Source: Rhodospirillales bacterium (GTDB lineage Bacteria; Pseudomonadota; Alphaproteobacteria; Rhodospirillales; JAOUPW01). Taken from it: DNA of 9,544 nucleotides. The stretch is taken from NCBI GenBank assembly GCA_029879665.1, contig JAOUPW010000038.1:1-9544 (forward strand), written 5' to 3'. Positions 1-6,621 of this stretch are shown here, one piece after another; position 1 is the first letter of the stretch; every line of letters starts with the position of its first letter. The translations under genes were made by a program, and so were the position numbers. Under the pieces are notes generated by a model. It saw nothing but the letters and a program-made list of their open reading frames with translations. It made no database searches and was not told the origin of the DNA.

Positions 1-920
1 TTTGCGCCTCCTTCTTCGGCGAACCTGTTGAAAGGGGTAAACACCTTGTCGTGATATTCCTCCGCAATGCCTTGTCCCGTATCGGAAACCGAGAACCGGC
101 ATTTTCCCGATGAAAAAACAGAACAGGACAGGGTTATCGACCCACCTTCGGTATTGTATTTGACCGCATTGGACAGAAGATTGAGCAGTATCTGGCGTAG
201 CCGCATCTGATCCGCCATGACGATCGGGACGGAATTATTATCCGGCAGATCCGTTTTGACGCATATCCCCCTCTTATCCGCCATGGCCATGGCCATCGTC
301 AGGCAATCGGCAATAACCGGATCCGTATCGACGGGTTCGATGGACAATACAAGACTGCCGCTTTCGATTTTGGCCAGATCAAGAGTCTGGTTTATCAGTT
401 CCAGAAGATGCGCCCCGCCACGCAGGATATGGCGGACCGCATCTTTTTGCCCCCCCTCCAGCGGGTGATTGGAATCGCTTTCCAAAAGTTGCCCAAACCC
501 CATGATGGCGTTCAACGGCGTACGCAACTCGTGACTCATGCTCGACAAAAACTGTGTCTTGGCGCGGTTGGCGGATTCGGCCAGTTTCTGGGCGGCTATG
601 CGTTCGGCGACTTCGTGCCGCAATTCCTTGATCTGGTCGTTGATCTGAAGGGAAAGCTTTTTGGTATGAATACGTTCGAGTTCAAGTTGTTCGGTCAACA
701 ATTTCCGGTTTCTTGCGACCAGATATCCGATGATCGATCCGGCGACAATCCCCATCAGAGCAGGCATGACGACGCCCTGGATGCGGATGTTGGCGAACCC
801 CTCACTGAGGGTCTGGCCGGTAATGGAGATGGAGGCAAATAGTCCCCCGGCTCCAAGGGCCGACAAAATCATCGATTTAACAAGTTTGACGGGCTTGGCC
901 GTCTGCTGCAAATCCGTCAC
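1..920 (-). CDS. Membrane-bound sensor histidine kinase, C-terminus cut by window edge
   Basis: This is the N-terminal 306 residues of a two-component sensor kinase, which autophosphorylates a histidine and passes the phosphate to a response regulator. Two hydrophobic stretches (about residues 14-38 and 48-70) are separated by only about ten residues. A probable coiled coil follows (about 72-125), then a HisKA domain with the H-box SMSHELRTPLNAIMGF and phospho-acceptor H130. The HATPase domain shows the N-box NLLSNAVKYN (247-256), the G1 box DTGQGI (280-285) and the F-box FTPFNRF (294-300). The G2 box would lie beyond position 1. The GTG at 920 is the best in-frame start; an in-frame TAA lies upstream at 1019-1017, and ATG 872 is an internal alternative. 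No strong Shine-Dalgarno precedes GTG 920. Its GC content is lower than that of the neighbouring cluster. No response regulator or input domain is visible, so the stimulus is unknown. Confidence 0.9.
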   Translation of the reverse strand, partial: MTDLQQTAKPVKLVKSMILSALGAGGLFASISITGQTLSEGFANIRIQGVVMPALMGIVAGSIIGYLVARNRKLLTEQLELERIHTKKLSLQINDQIKELRHEVAERIAAQKLAESANRAKTQFLSSMSHELRTPLNAIMGFGQLLESDSNHPLEGGQKDAVRHILRGGAHLLELINQTLDLAKIESGSLVLSIEPVDTDPVIADCLTMAMAMADKRGICVKTDLPDNNSVPIVMADQMRLRQILLNLLSNAVKYNTEGGSITLSCSVFSSGKCRFSVSDTGQGIAEEYHDKVFTPFNRFAEEGGA

Positions 921-1091
921 TTGAAATCGCTCATCTATATCAACGGTTAGGAAACGACCGAAAAATCTAATATAAAAACATCCGGTCAATGGCGTTCTTG
1001 GGTGTTCCTTATATGTTTATCGGCGGGGAGTTTTTCCAACAAAAACATCTTTTTTCTCATCATTATTTTTTATATATGCGATTGATTTTCG

Positions 1092-1166
1092 TTATAAAAA
1101 TATGAAATGTTTCTCCTGAATACAGCCTTTCCGGAACGAAAAACCAAAGGCCGCCAAATTTCGCAT
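1092..1166 (-). CDS. Possible 24-aa small protein or leader peptide
   Basis: A 24-codon ORF (begins MRNLAAFGF, ends KHFIFL, stop TAA) starts at ATG 1166. An AGGAGG motif at 1177-1172 lies five bases upstream, the best Shine-Dalgarno in the non-coding part of the window. The peptide is mildly basic with hydrophobic ends and no clear membrane helix, and matches no family I recognise. It lies in the same orientation as the histidine kinase, ending about 170 bases before GTG 920, so it could be a leader peptide for that gene, an independent small protein, or chance. The good ribosome-binding site is the only positive evidence; the codons are AT-rich like the surrounding gap. Confidence 0.25.
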   Translation of the reverse strand: MRNLAAFGFSFRKGCIQEKHFIFL

Positions 1167-1182
1167 CACCCCCTCCTAACTA

Positions 1183-1194
1183 ATGGAATTCCAT
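1183..1194. repeat. Perfect 12-bp palindrome ATGGAATTCCAT
   Basis: The 12 bases read identically on both strands. The site lies just downstream (minus-strand sense) of a promoter-like pair and upstream of the Shine-Dalgarno of the 24-codon ORF, a position where an operator could sit. A chance occurrence cannot be excluded. Confidence 0.35.
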
Positions 1195-1201
1195 AGGGAA
1201 A

Positions 1202-1230
1202 ATAATCCCAGGAGCGGCCGCACAAGTCAC
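1202..1230 (-). promoter_or_regulatory. Weak sigma-70-like promoter candidate upstream of the small ORF
   Basis: On the minus strand GTGACT (1230-1225) and GATTAT (1207-1202) are spaced by exactly 17 bases. Each matches four of six bases of the sigma-70 consensus. A start point would fall close to the palindrome at 1183-1194. Such matches are common by chance, so this is only a candidate. Confidence 0.18.
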
Positions 1231-1310
1231 TTTCCCCAATGCGTGGAAACCGTGAATGCGTCGCCCGAAGGTCGGGGTTCAGGTCGTGGATTTTTGTTGG
1301 CCGAACACCT

Positions 1311-2279
1311 TCAGGAGCGCAAGTAACGCTTGGGATCCACCGCGCGTTTGCCGCGCCGGAGTTCGAAATGCAGCTGCGGGACGTTGACGCTGCCGGAGCT
1401 GCCGACGCGGGAAATGATCTGGCCCTTGGTGACCTTCGCCCCCCGTTTCACCAGCAGTTCCCGGTTGTGGGCATAGGCCGTGACCCAGCCGTCGGCATGG
1501 CGGATCAGCAACAGATTGCCGAAACCGCGAAGCTCGTTGCCGGCATAGGCGACGACGCCGTTTTCCACCGCGCGTACCGGCGCCCCCCGGGGGGCGGCGA
1601 TATTGATGCCGTCGTTATGAAGCCCCTTGGACTTCGGCCCGAACGCGGACAACACCTCGCCGCGCACGGGCCAGATGAAGCCCTTGCCCGTCTGCTCCGG
1701 CGGCTGGGGAACGGCAACCGGCGGCGGCGGCGCCATTGCCGCCGATAGCGGTGGGTTGATCGGGCCCTCCGGGCCTTTCGTTGTTTGGGTCGCCGTCGGC
1801 GGCGGCGGAAGCCCGTCGGGAAGGCGCAGGGTCTGCCCGACACGAAGGGTATAAGGCGATTCCAGACCGTTGGTCCGCGCCAGGGCATAGACATCGACGC
1901 CGTATTCCCGGGAAATGGCGTACAGGGAATCGCCGCGTTTCACCTTGTGGGTGCGCCCGCCCGGCAGCACCAGGCGGCGGCCGGGGTAAAGGGTGTAGGG
2001 AGGCCGCAGGTTATTGGCTTCGATCAGGCCGCGCACGGACACCTGATGGTGCCGGGCCAGGGAATAGACCGTATCGCCCTTGCGGGCGACGACACCGGGA
2101 GGCCGGGGCGCCGAGCGCATGTTCGCGACTTCGGCCGTTCGCGGCGGCGGATTCGCCCCTGGCGCGAAGATGCCGCTTTTCGGCGGCCACTCGGCCCAGC
2201 CGCAACCGGCAAGGGTCAGGGCGGCGGCGAGGACCAGCATCCGGCCGGCTCCTGGAACAAAAGGGCGGAATCCATTCAT
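1311..2279 (-). CDS. nlpD: NlpD/DipM-like LysM-M23 lipoprotein, probable amidase activator
   Basis: A 322-residue envelope lipoprotein. The signal sequence ends in lipobox LAGC with lipidated C26. Two LysM peptidoglycan-binding domains follow (about 63-107 and 111-155; YSLARHHQVSV and YAISREYGVDV), then a proline-rich linker (about 156-198) and a C-terminal LytM/M23 domain (about 201-320). The zinc site is degenerate: in the HxGxD motif the His position is N222 and the Asp position N226 (HNDGINIAAP), and the HxH motif reads QLH (Q302, H304). This pattern fits the catalytically dead NlpD/EnvC/DipM group, which activates cell-wall amidases at division, rather than an active endopeptidase. It lies 31 bases after pcm, completing a surE-pcm-nlpD order also found in E. 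coli. GGGGA about eleven bases upstream is a modest Shine-Dalgarno. The symbol could equally be dipM or a general LytM name. Confidence 0.9.
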   Translation of the reverse strand: MNGFRPFVPGAGRMLVLAAALTLAGCGWAEWPPKSGIFAPGANPPPRTAEVANMRSAPRPPGVVARKGDTVYSLARHHQVSVRGLIEANNLRPPYTLYPGRRLVLPGGRTHKVKRGDSLYAISREYGVDVYALARTNGLESPYTLRVGQTLRLPDGLPPPPTATQTTKGPEGPINPPLSAAMAPPPPVAVPQPPEQTGKGFIWPVRGEVLSAFGPKSKGLHNDGINIAAPRGAPVRAVENGVVAYAGNELRGFGNLLLIRHADGWVTAYAHNRELLVKRGAKVTKGQIISRVGSSGSVNVPQLHFELRRGKRAVDPKRYLRS

Positions 2280-2310
2280 CCGGTGATTATCCCCAAGGCG
2301 GCCTTCGGCT

Positions 2311-2976
2311 TCAATAGAACGTCCCTCCGGCGGCGTCCACTTCGGTCTCGGTGCCGGGAATCAGCGGCACGAAGCGCACCGGGCCCAAATCCTCGGTTTC
2401 GATTTCCCCGCCGTGGCGCACCACCCGGGTCAGGTGCTGGTCATGGTCGCCGATGCCGATGGGAACCATCATGACGCCGCCGTCGGCCAATTGGTTCACC
2501 AGCACCGGCGGCACGTCGGCGGCGGCGGCGGTGACGATGATGCGGTCGAACGGCGCCTGTTCCGGCCAGCCCCGGCTGCCGTCGGCGACCATGGCGGTGA
2601 TATTGGTCAGGCGAAGGATATGAAACCGTTCCTCGGCCTGGGCCATGAGCCCGCTGTGGCGTTCCAGGGTATAGAGCCGGCGGCAGAGCGGCGCCAGCAC
2701 CGCCGTCTGGTATCCGGACCCGGTGCCGATTTCCAGCACCTTCATGCGGTCGCTGACCTGCAGCGCCTGGGTCATGCGCGCCACCACCTGGGGCTGGCTG
2801 ATGGTCTGGTGATAACCGATGGGCAGGGTCACGTCTTCGAAGGCCTTGCCCTTGAAGGGCGCCGGCACGAACAGGTCGCGGGGCACGGCTTCCATGGCGG
2901 CCAGGACTTTGGCATCGGTAATCCCCGCCTGACGGAGAATCAGCGCCATCTGCGCCCTGCCGTCTTCCCGGCTCAT
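2311..2976 (-). CDS. pcm: Protein-L-isoaspartate O-methyltransferase
   Basis: A 221-residue SAM-dependent methyltransferase that methylates isoaspartyl residues formed by protein ageing, starting their repair. Family signatures are QTISQPQVVARM (about 57-68, with the conserved Ser60), SAM-binding motif I VLEIGTGSGYQTAVL (80-94), the acidic end of the next strand (YTLER), and DGSRGWPEQAPFDRIIVTAA (about 132-151). The length is typical of bacterial Pcm. I chose ATG 2976 because it overlaps the surE stop as ATGA and has GGAGAG seven bases upstream (2989-2984). The frame stays open further upstream to a possible start at 3069, but that would overlap surE by about 97 bases. It is translationally coupled to surE and followed by the nlpD-like gene. 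Confidence 0.95.
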   Translation of the reverse strand: MSREDGRAQMALILRQAGITDAKVLAAMEAVPRDLFVPAPFKGKAFEDVTLPIGYHQTISQPQVVARMTQALQVSDRMKVLEIGTGSGYQTAVLAPLCRRLYTLERHSGLMAQAEERFHILRLTNITAMVADGSRGWPEQAPFDRIIVTAAAADVPPVLVNQLADGGVMMVPIGIGDHDQHLTRVVRHGGEIETEDLGPVRFVPLIPGTETEVDAAGGTFY

Positions 2977-3794
2977 GCCTTGTCTCTCCGCTTTTTTTTT
3001 CGCCCGGGGTTGGCGGAAAAAATTTCCTTCAGCGCCTTTACGCTCGGTCGATGGGTCAGGTCCAGGCACAGGGGCGACACCGAAATGGCGCCCCGGTCGA
3101 TGGCTTCCAGGTCGGTTCCTTTTTTCAGGCGGTCCTCGATGCGCTGCGGGCCGACCCAGTAATAGGTGTCGCCCCGGGGATCGCTGCCTTCCTGCAGGGA
3201 GCCGCCGATCTTGCGCCGCCCCTGGGCGGTGATTTCGATGCCGGTGACGGCGCGCGCGATGACGTCGGGGAAGTTAACGTTGACGACCACGTTTTTCGCC
3301 ACTGGTTGCGACACGATCCCGTTCAGAACCTCGCCCAACCAGTGTTCGGCGGTCGCCCACTTGACCAGCCTGCGGTCGTCGCACACCTGGCTCAGCGCGA
3401 TGCCGCGGATGCCCAGCAACACCCCTTCCATGGCCGCCGCCACGGTGCCGGAATAAATCACGTCCTCGCCCAGGTTGCCGCCCCGGTTGATACCGGACAG
3501 CACCACATCGGGCGGCGCGTCCTTCATCACCGTGTTAACCCCCAGCAGCACCGAATCCGTGGGCGTGCCGTTGACCGCGAAGCGCCGGGCCGAAAGCTTG
3601 CGGATGCGCAGGGGCGTGCGGAGCGTCAGGGAATGGGACGCCGCGCTCTGTTCCGTTTCCGGCGCCACCACCCACACTTCACGGGCGATACGCCGCATAA
3701 CCTTTTCCAGCAGCTTGAGGCCGGGTGCATGGATGCCGTCGTCGTTGGAGATCAGCACCCGCGCCCGGGCGAGATCGATGGGATTATTGGTCAT
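2973..3794 (-). CDS. surE: 5'/3'-nucleotidase SurE
   Basis: A 273-residue metal-dependent nucleotidase/phosphatase that hydrolyses nucleoside monophosphates and has been linked to stationary-phase survival. The N-terminus carries the metal-binding [11 protein letters not shown] (D18, D19). [12 protein letters not shown] (44-55, with S50) and SGINRGGN (100-107, with N103) complete the SurE active site. [11 protein letters not shown] (114-124) is also characteristic. The length is near the usual 250-270. A lysine/arginine-rich tail ([10 protein letters not shown]) ends the protein and is encoded over an A9 run. The start ATG 3794 lies inside the serS 3' end (11-base overlap) and is preceded by GGAGGTGAT, a near-perfect Shine-Dalgarno within serS coding sequence. 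The stop overlaps pcm as ATGA. Confidence 0.96.
   Translation of the reverse strand: MTNNPIDLARARVLISNDDGIHAPGLKLLEKVMRRIAREVWVVAPETEQSAASHSLTLRTPLRIRKLSARRFAVNGTPTDSVLLGVNTVMKDAPPDVVLSGINRGGNLGEDVIYSGTVAAAMEGVLLGIRGIALSQVCDDRRLVKWATAEHWLGEVLNGIVSQPVAKNVVVNVNFPDVIARAVTGIEITAQGRRKIGGSLQEGSDPRGDTYYWVGPQRIEDRLKKGTDLEAIDRGAISVSPLCLDLTHRPSVKALKEIFSANPGRKKKRRDKA
2992..3000 (-). other. A9 homopolymer, possible slippery site at end of surE
   Basis: Nine consecutive A residues on the coding strand, read in the surE frame as CGA AAA AAA AAG, contain the slippery heptamer A AAA AAG in the correct phase. A Shine-Dalgarno-like GGAGAG follows at 2989-2984. A -1 slip enters the pcm frame. Nothing in the sequence proves use; the run may simply encode the basic tail. 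Confidence 0.35.
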
Positions 3795-5064
3795 TTGCCT
3801 TAATCACCTCCACCCCGCCCATGTAGGGGCGCAGCACTTCCGGCACGGTCACCGAGCCGTCGGCCTGTTGGTAGTTTTCCAGCACCGCGACCAGGGTGCG
3901 GCCCACCGCCAGGCCGGAGCCGTTGAGGGTATGGACGAAGCGGGTGTCTTTCGCGTCCTTGGGGCGGTAGCGGGCCTTCATGCGCCGGGCCTGGAAATCG
4001 CCGCAATTGGAACAACTGGAAATTTCCCGGTAGCGGTTCTGCCCGGGCAGCCAGACCTCCAGGTCGTAGGTCTTGCGCGCGGCAAAGCCCAGGTCGCCGG
4101 TACACAACGCCACCCGCCGGTAAGGCAGGCCCAAGGCCCGCAACACCGCTTCGGCACAGGTGGTCATGCGTTCCAGTTCCAGGTCGGACGCGCCGGGCTG
4201 GACCACGGACACCATTTCCACCTTGGTGAACTGATGCTGGCGGATCATGCCGCGGGTGTCCTTGCCGGCGGCACCGGCTTCGGAACGAAAACACCACGTC
4301 ATGGCCGTGTAGCGCCTGGGCAGGTAATTTTCTTCGAGAATATGCCCGGCGACGATGTTGGTCAGGGGCACTTCGGCGGTGGGGATCATCCAAAGGCCGT
4401 CTTCGGTGCGGAACAGATCCTCGCCGAATTTGGGCAACTGGCCGGTACCGTAAAGGGCATTGTCGCGGACCAGGGCCGGCGGGTTGACTTCGGTGTAGCC
4501 GAAGGTGCCGGTGTGCAGGTCCAGCATGAAGGACGCGAGGGCGCGTTCCATCCGCGCCAATTGGTCGGACAGAACCACAAAACGGGCGCCGGACATTTTC
4601 GCCGCCGTTTCGAAATCCATCATGCCCAGCGCTTCGCCGATATCGAAATGTTCCTTGGGATCGAAATCAAATTTCGGAATCTCGCCCCAGGTTTTTTCTT
4701 CCCGGTTGTCGGCCTCATCCGCACCGTCGGGCACGTCGTCGGCCGGCAGGTTGGGGATTGCCGATAACACCTGTTCCAGTTCGGCATTCAACGCCTCGGC
4801 CTTTTTTTCGGCCTCCGCCTGTGCTTCCTTGGATTTCGCCACTTCCGCGATCTGCGCCGAGGCGTCCTCGCCCTTGGCCTTGAGCGCGCCGATTTCCTTG
4901 GCCGCTTTGTTGCGCCGGGTCTGAATGTTTTGGGATTCCGTCTGGGCGGCGCGGCGGGCGGCGTCCATCTCGATCAGCGTCGCGGATTGGGGGGAAAGTC
5001 CGCGCCGGGCAAGGCCCCGGTCGAAGGCCTCCGGATTTTCGCGGATCCATTTGATGTCGAACAT
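3784..5064 (-). CDS. serS: Seryl-tRNA synthetase
   Basis: A 426-residue class II aminoacyl-tRNA synthetase that charges tRNA-Ser (and tRNA-Sec where present) with serine in the cytoplasm. Residues about 1-100 form the long antiparallel coiled-coil arm that contacts the tRNA long variable arm (rich in A, K, E, Q). The catalytic core includes TAEVPLTN (229-236, serine pocket), motif 2 [20 protein letters not shown] (259-278) and motif 3 [19 protein letters not shown] (381-399). The length matches bacterial SerRS. The ATG at 5064 follows tatC by 22 bases, with CGGAG five bases upstream. The 3' end overlaps surE by 11 bases and carries the surE ribosome-binding site. No T-box or separate promoter is visible, so it is probably transcribed with tatABC. 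Confidence 0.98.
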   Translation of the reverse strand: MFDIKWIRENPEAFDRGLARRGLSPQSATLIEMDAARRAAQTESQNIQTRRNKAAKEIGALKAKGEDASAQIAEVAKSKEAQAEAEKKAEALNAELEQVLSAIPNLPADDVPDGADEADNREEKTWGEIPKFDFDPKEHFDIGEALGMMDFETAAKMSGARFVVLSDQLARMERALASFMLDLHTGTFGYTEVNPPALVRDNALYGTGQLPKFGEDLFRTEDGLWMIPTAEVPLTNIVAGHILEENYLPRRYTAMTWCFRSEAGAAGKDTRGMIRQHQFTKVEMVSVVQPGASDLELERMTTCAEAVLRALGLPYRRVALCTGDLGFAARKTYDLEVWLPGQNRYREISSCSNCGDFQARRMKARYRPKDAKDTRFVHTLNGSGLAVGRTLVAVLENYQQADGSVTVPEVLRPYMGGVEVIKANDQ

Positions 5065-5086
5065 GGAGACTCCGGGTTCTTACAAA

Positions 5087-5890
5087 CTAGGTCGTTTCTT
5101 CAGCCTTTTCGGCGGCGTCGTCTTCATCTTCTTCCGCATCGCCGCGTTTCTTTTCCACTAATCGCACGGACAGGATGGAGATTTCGTAAAGAAGCATGGT
5201 CGGAATCGCCAGGCCGATCTGGCTGATGACGTCGGGCGGGGTCAGGATGGCGGCGGCGACAAAAGCCAGCACGATGGCGTATTTGCGTTTTTCCTTGAGC
5301 CCCTTGGAAGTGACCATGCCGACCCGGCCCAACAGGGTGAGCACCACCGGCAGTTCGAAACAGAGCCCGAAGGCAAAAATCAGGCGCATCACCAGGGACA
5401 GGTATTCGCTCACCTTGGTTTCAAGCTGCACCGCCATGCTGCCGGCGGCGCCGGCACTTTCAAAGCTGATAAAAAACTTCCAGGCCAGCGGAAAGATGAA
5501 ATAATAAGCCAGGGCGCCGCCTAAGAAAAAGAGGATCGGGGTCGCAATCAGGAACGGTGCGAAAGCCTGACGTTCGTGCTTGTACAGGCCCGGCGCGATG
5601 AACTTCCAGAGCTGCCCTGCAATAAACGGAAAACCGATGAACAAGGCGGTGAAAAACGCCACCTTGATATAGGTGAAGAACGCCTCGTGCGGCGCGGTGA
5701 AGATGAAGCGGCGATCGGTCAATCCCTCCGCGGCGAACGCATCCACCAGCGGTTGACCGAGGAATTCATAAATCGGCTGCGAGAAATAGTAGGCGACAAA
5801 AAACAGCAGCAGAATCGCAATAACCGAATGAATCAGCCGCTGGCGCAGCTCGATCAGATGTTCGAGCAGCGGCGCCTTCGCCTCTTCCAT
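5087..5890 (-). CDS. tatC: Twin-arginine translocase subunit TatC
   Basis: A polytopic inner-membrane protein of 267 residues that, with TatB, binds twin-arginine signal peptides and recruits TatA to export folded proteins. Family features are the cytoplasmic N-terminal [14 protein letters not shown], the loop segment [28 protein letters not shown] with the conserved glutamate, and about six hydrophobic helices. The C-terminal tail is highly acidic ([16 protein letters not shown]). ATG 5890 is preferred. An in-frame TTG at 5914, five bases after the tatB stop, would add eight mostly polar residues. Neither has a strong Shine-Dalgarno, so the start is uncertain, and translation is probably coupled to tatB. 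Confidence 0.96.
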   Translation of the reverse strand: MEEAKAPLLEHLIELRQRLIHSVIAILLLFFVAYYFSQPIYEFLGQPLVDAFAAEGLTDRRFIFTAPHEAFFTYIKVAFFTALFIGFPFIAGQLWKFIAPGLYKHERQAFAPFLIATPILFFLGGALAYYFIFPLAWKFFISFESAGAAGSMAVQLETKVSEYLSLVMRLIFAFGLCFELPVVLTLLGRVGMVTSKGLKEKRKYAIVLAFVAAAILTPPDVISQIGLAIPTMLLYEISILSVRLVEKKRGDAEEDEDDAAEKAEETT

Positions 5891-5919
5891 TTTTTCGTCT
5901 TCATTGGTATCCAAGGGCG

Positions 5920-6333
5920 TTATCCGTTTGCCTTGTCTGGCGCCTTGCCGGGCGCGTCGTCAAGGGCGCTTTCGGCTTCGTCTTGAGGCGGAATTTCGGC
6001 TTCACTGCCGTCTTCGGAAGAGTCGAGACTTTCCCGCATGTCGGATTCAAGCTGCTTGATATCGCCCGTCAGGTCGCCGTCGGGATCGAGAGCGCTGGTG
6101 ACTTCTTCCTCGATATCGTACTCGACCACGTCTTTGAATTCGCTTTTGATGTCTTCCAGTTCAACCTCGCGCACGACTTCATCAATGCCGTTCTGAAAAT
6201 CACGGGCCATGACACGGGCCTTGCGCACATATTGAGTAATGGTCCTGAGCGCGCGCGGCAAATCCTTCGGGCCGACGACGATCAGGCCGAGAACCGCAAT
6301 AATGAATAATTCCTGCCAGCCGATGTCGAACAT
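5920..6333 (-). CDS. tatB: Twin-arginine translocase subunit TatB
   Basis: A 137-residue single-span membrane protein that pairs with TatC to form the signal-peptide receptor. It begins [20 protein letters not shown], with the conserved glutamate early in the membrane helix. The [11 protein letters not shown] hinge and amphipathic helix follow, then a long strongly acidic, Pro/Asp/Glu-rich C-terminus typical of TatB rather than TatA. ATG 6333 is the clear start from the family N-terminus, although no strong Shine-Dalgarno is visible. The tatA stop lies 48 bases upstream, with a GC-rich hairpin in between. Confidence 0.95.
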   Translation of the reverse strand: MFDIGWQELFIIAVLGLIVVGPKDLPRALRTITQYVRKARVMARDFQNGIDEVVREVELEDIKSEFKDVVEYDIEEEVTSALDPDGDLTGDIKQLESDMRESLDSSEDGSEAEIPPQDEAESALDDAPGKAPDKANG

Positions 6334-6359
6334 TGGAATTCAATCCGGACGGTGAAAGA

Positions 6360-6376
6360 GCCGGGACAAACCCGGC
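6360..6376 (-). terminator. GC-rich hairpin between tatA and tatB, possible attenuator
   Basis: GCCGGG (6376-6371 on the minus strand) pairs perfectly with CCCGGC (6365-6360) around the five-base loop TTTGT. TCTTTC follows, a poor U tract. It lies just after the tatA stop and before tatB, so it could be a leaky terminator or an RNA-stabilising 3' end that raises TatA over TatB. It is too weak to call a full terminator. Confidence 0.4.
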
Positions 6377-6381
6377 GCCAG

Positions 6382-6621
6382 TCAGCTTTTTTCCGCTTCG
6401 TCCTTGACGGCTGAAGACTTGACCGTGGCCGAAGAGTCAGAATCGATGGACTTCGGATCGGATGTGTCGGCGGTGGCTTCGTCCTCCTTCATCCCTTTCT
6501 TGAACGATTTCAGTCCCTTGCCAAAATCGCCCATCAGCGACGAAATCTTTCCCTTGCCGCCGAACAGGACCAACACCACGACCAGAACGATGAGCCAATG
6601 CCAAATACTAAACGCACCCAT
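6382..6621 (-). CDS. tatA: Twin-arginine translocase subunit TatA
   Basis: A 79-residue protein with one N-terminal membrane helix (about residues 5-21, [14 protein letters not shown]), the conserved FG turn ([18 protein letters not shown]) and an amphipathic helix with KSFKKGM. A charged, serine/aspartate-rich tail follows. TatA oligomers form the export path of the Tat system. The length and the WHWLI and FG-hinge pattern fit alphaproteobacterial TatA/E. ATG 6621 has a GAG nine bases upstream. It is the first tat gene after the 109-base gap behind scpB, so it may have its own promoter. Confidence 0.95.
   Translation of the reverse strand: MGAFSIWHWLIVLVVVLVLFGGKGKISSLMGDFGKGLKSFKKGMKEDEATADTSDPKSIDSDSSATVKSSAVKDEAEKS

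Larger units (their letters stand above)
921..1310. other. AT-rich intergenic region between nlpD-like gene and histidine kinase
   Basis: This 390-base stretch has no recognisable gene. Hand counting gives about 32% GC over 961-1140, far below both flanks. It holds A/T runs, a 6-bp A/T inverted repeat (1030-1035 with 1041-1046), a 12-bp palindrome at 1183-1194, and a 24-codon ORF with a strong Shine-Dalgarno. No convincing rho-independent terminator follows the nlpD-like stop. The short stem at 1264-1276 is not followed by a U tract. The kinase promoter probably lies here, but I cannot place it with confidence. Confidence 0.6.

Noticed and set aside
408..842. 144-codon plus-strand ORF opposite the histidine kinase
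   Set aside because: The minus strand encodes a continuous kinase with H, N, G1 and F boxes; the plus-strand frame has no family resemblance.
961..989. TTGACC on the minus strand as the -35 of a kinase promoter
   Set aside because: The best -10 lookalike (TATATT) is only nine bases away, and nothing acceptable lies at 16-18 bases.
986..1063. 25-codon minus-strand ORF beginning MMRKKMF
   Set aside because: No Shine-Dalgarno precedes it and it lies in A/T-rich sequence where short ORFs arise by chance.
1264..1276. Short inverted repeat CCCGA-AGG-TCGGG as terminator of the nlpD-like gene
   Set aside because: Only five base pairs with a three-base loop and no U tract on the transcribed minus strand.
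1719..1806. GGC-type trinucleotide runs as a microsatellite
   Set aside because: They encode the proline-rich linker of the LysM-M23 protein and are ordinary for GC-rich coding sequence.
2977..3069. Longer Pcm start at 3069
   Set aside because: It would overlap surE by about 97 bases and add residues unlike Pcm; ATG 2976 has a good Shine-Dalgarno and the usual ATGA overlap.
3475..4767. 430-codon plus-strand ORF antisense to surE and serS
   Set aside because: Codon-frame shadow of GC-rich genes. The minus strand encodes SerS and SurE with full family motifs, while the antisense protein shows no recognisable domain.
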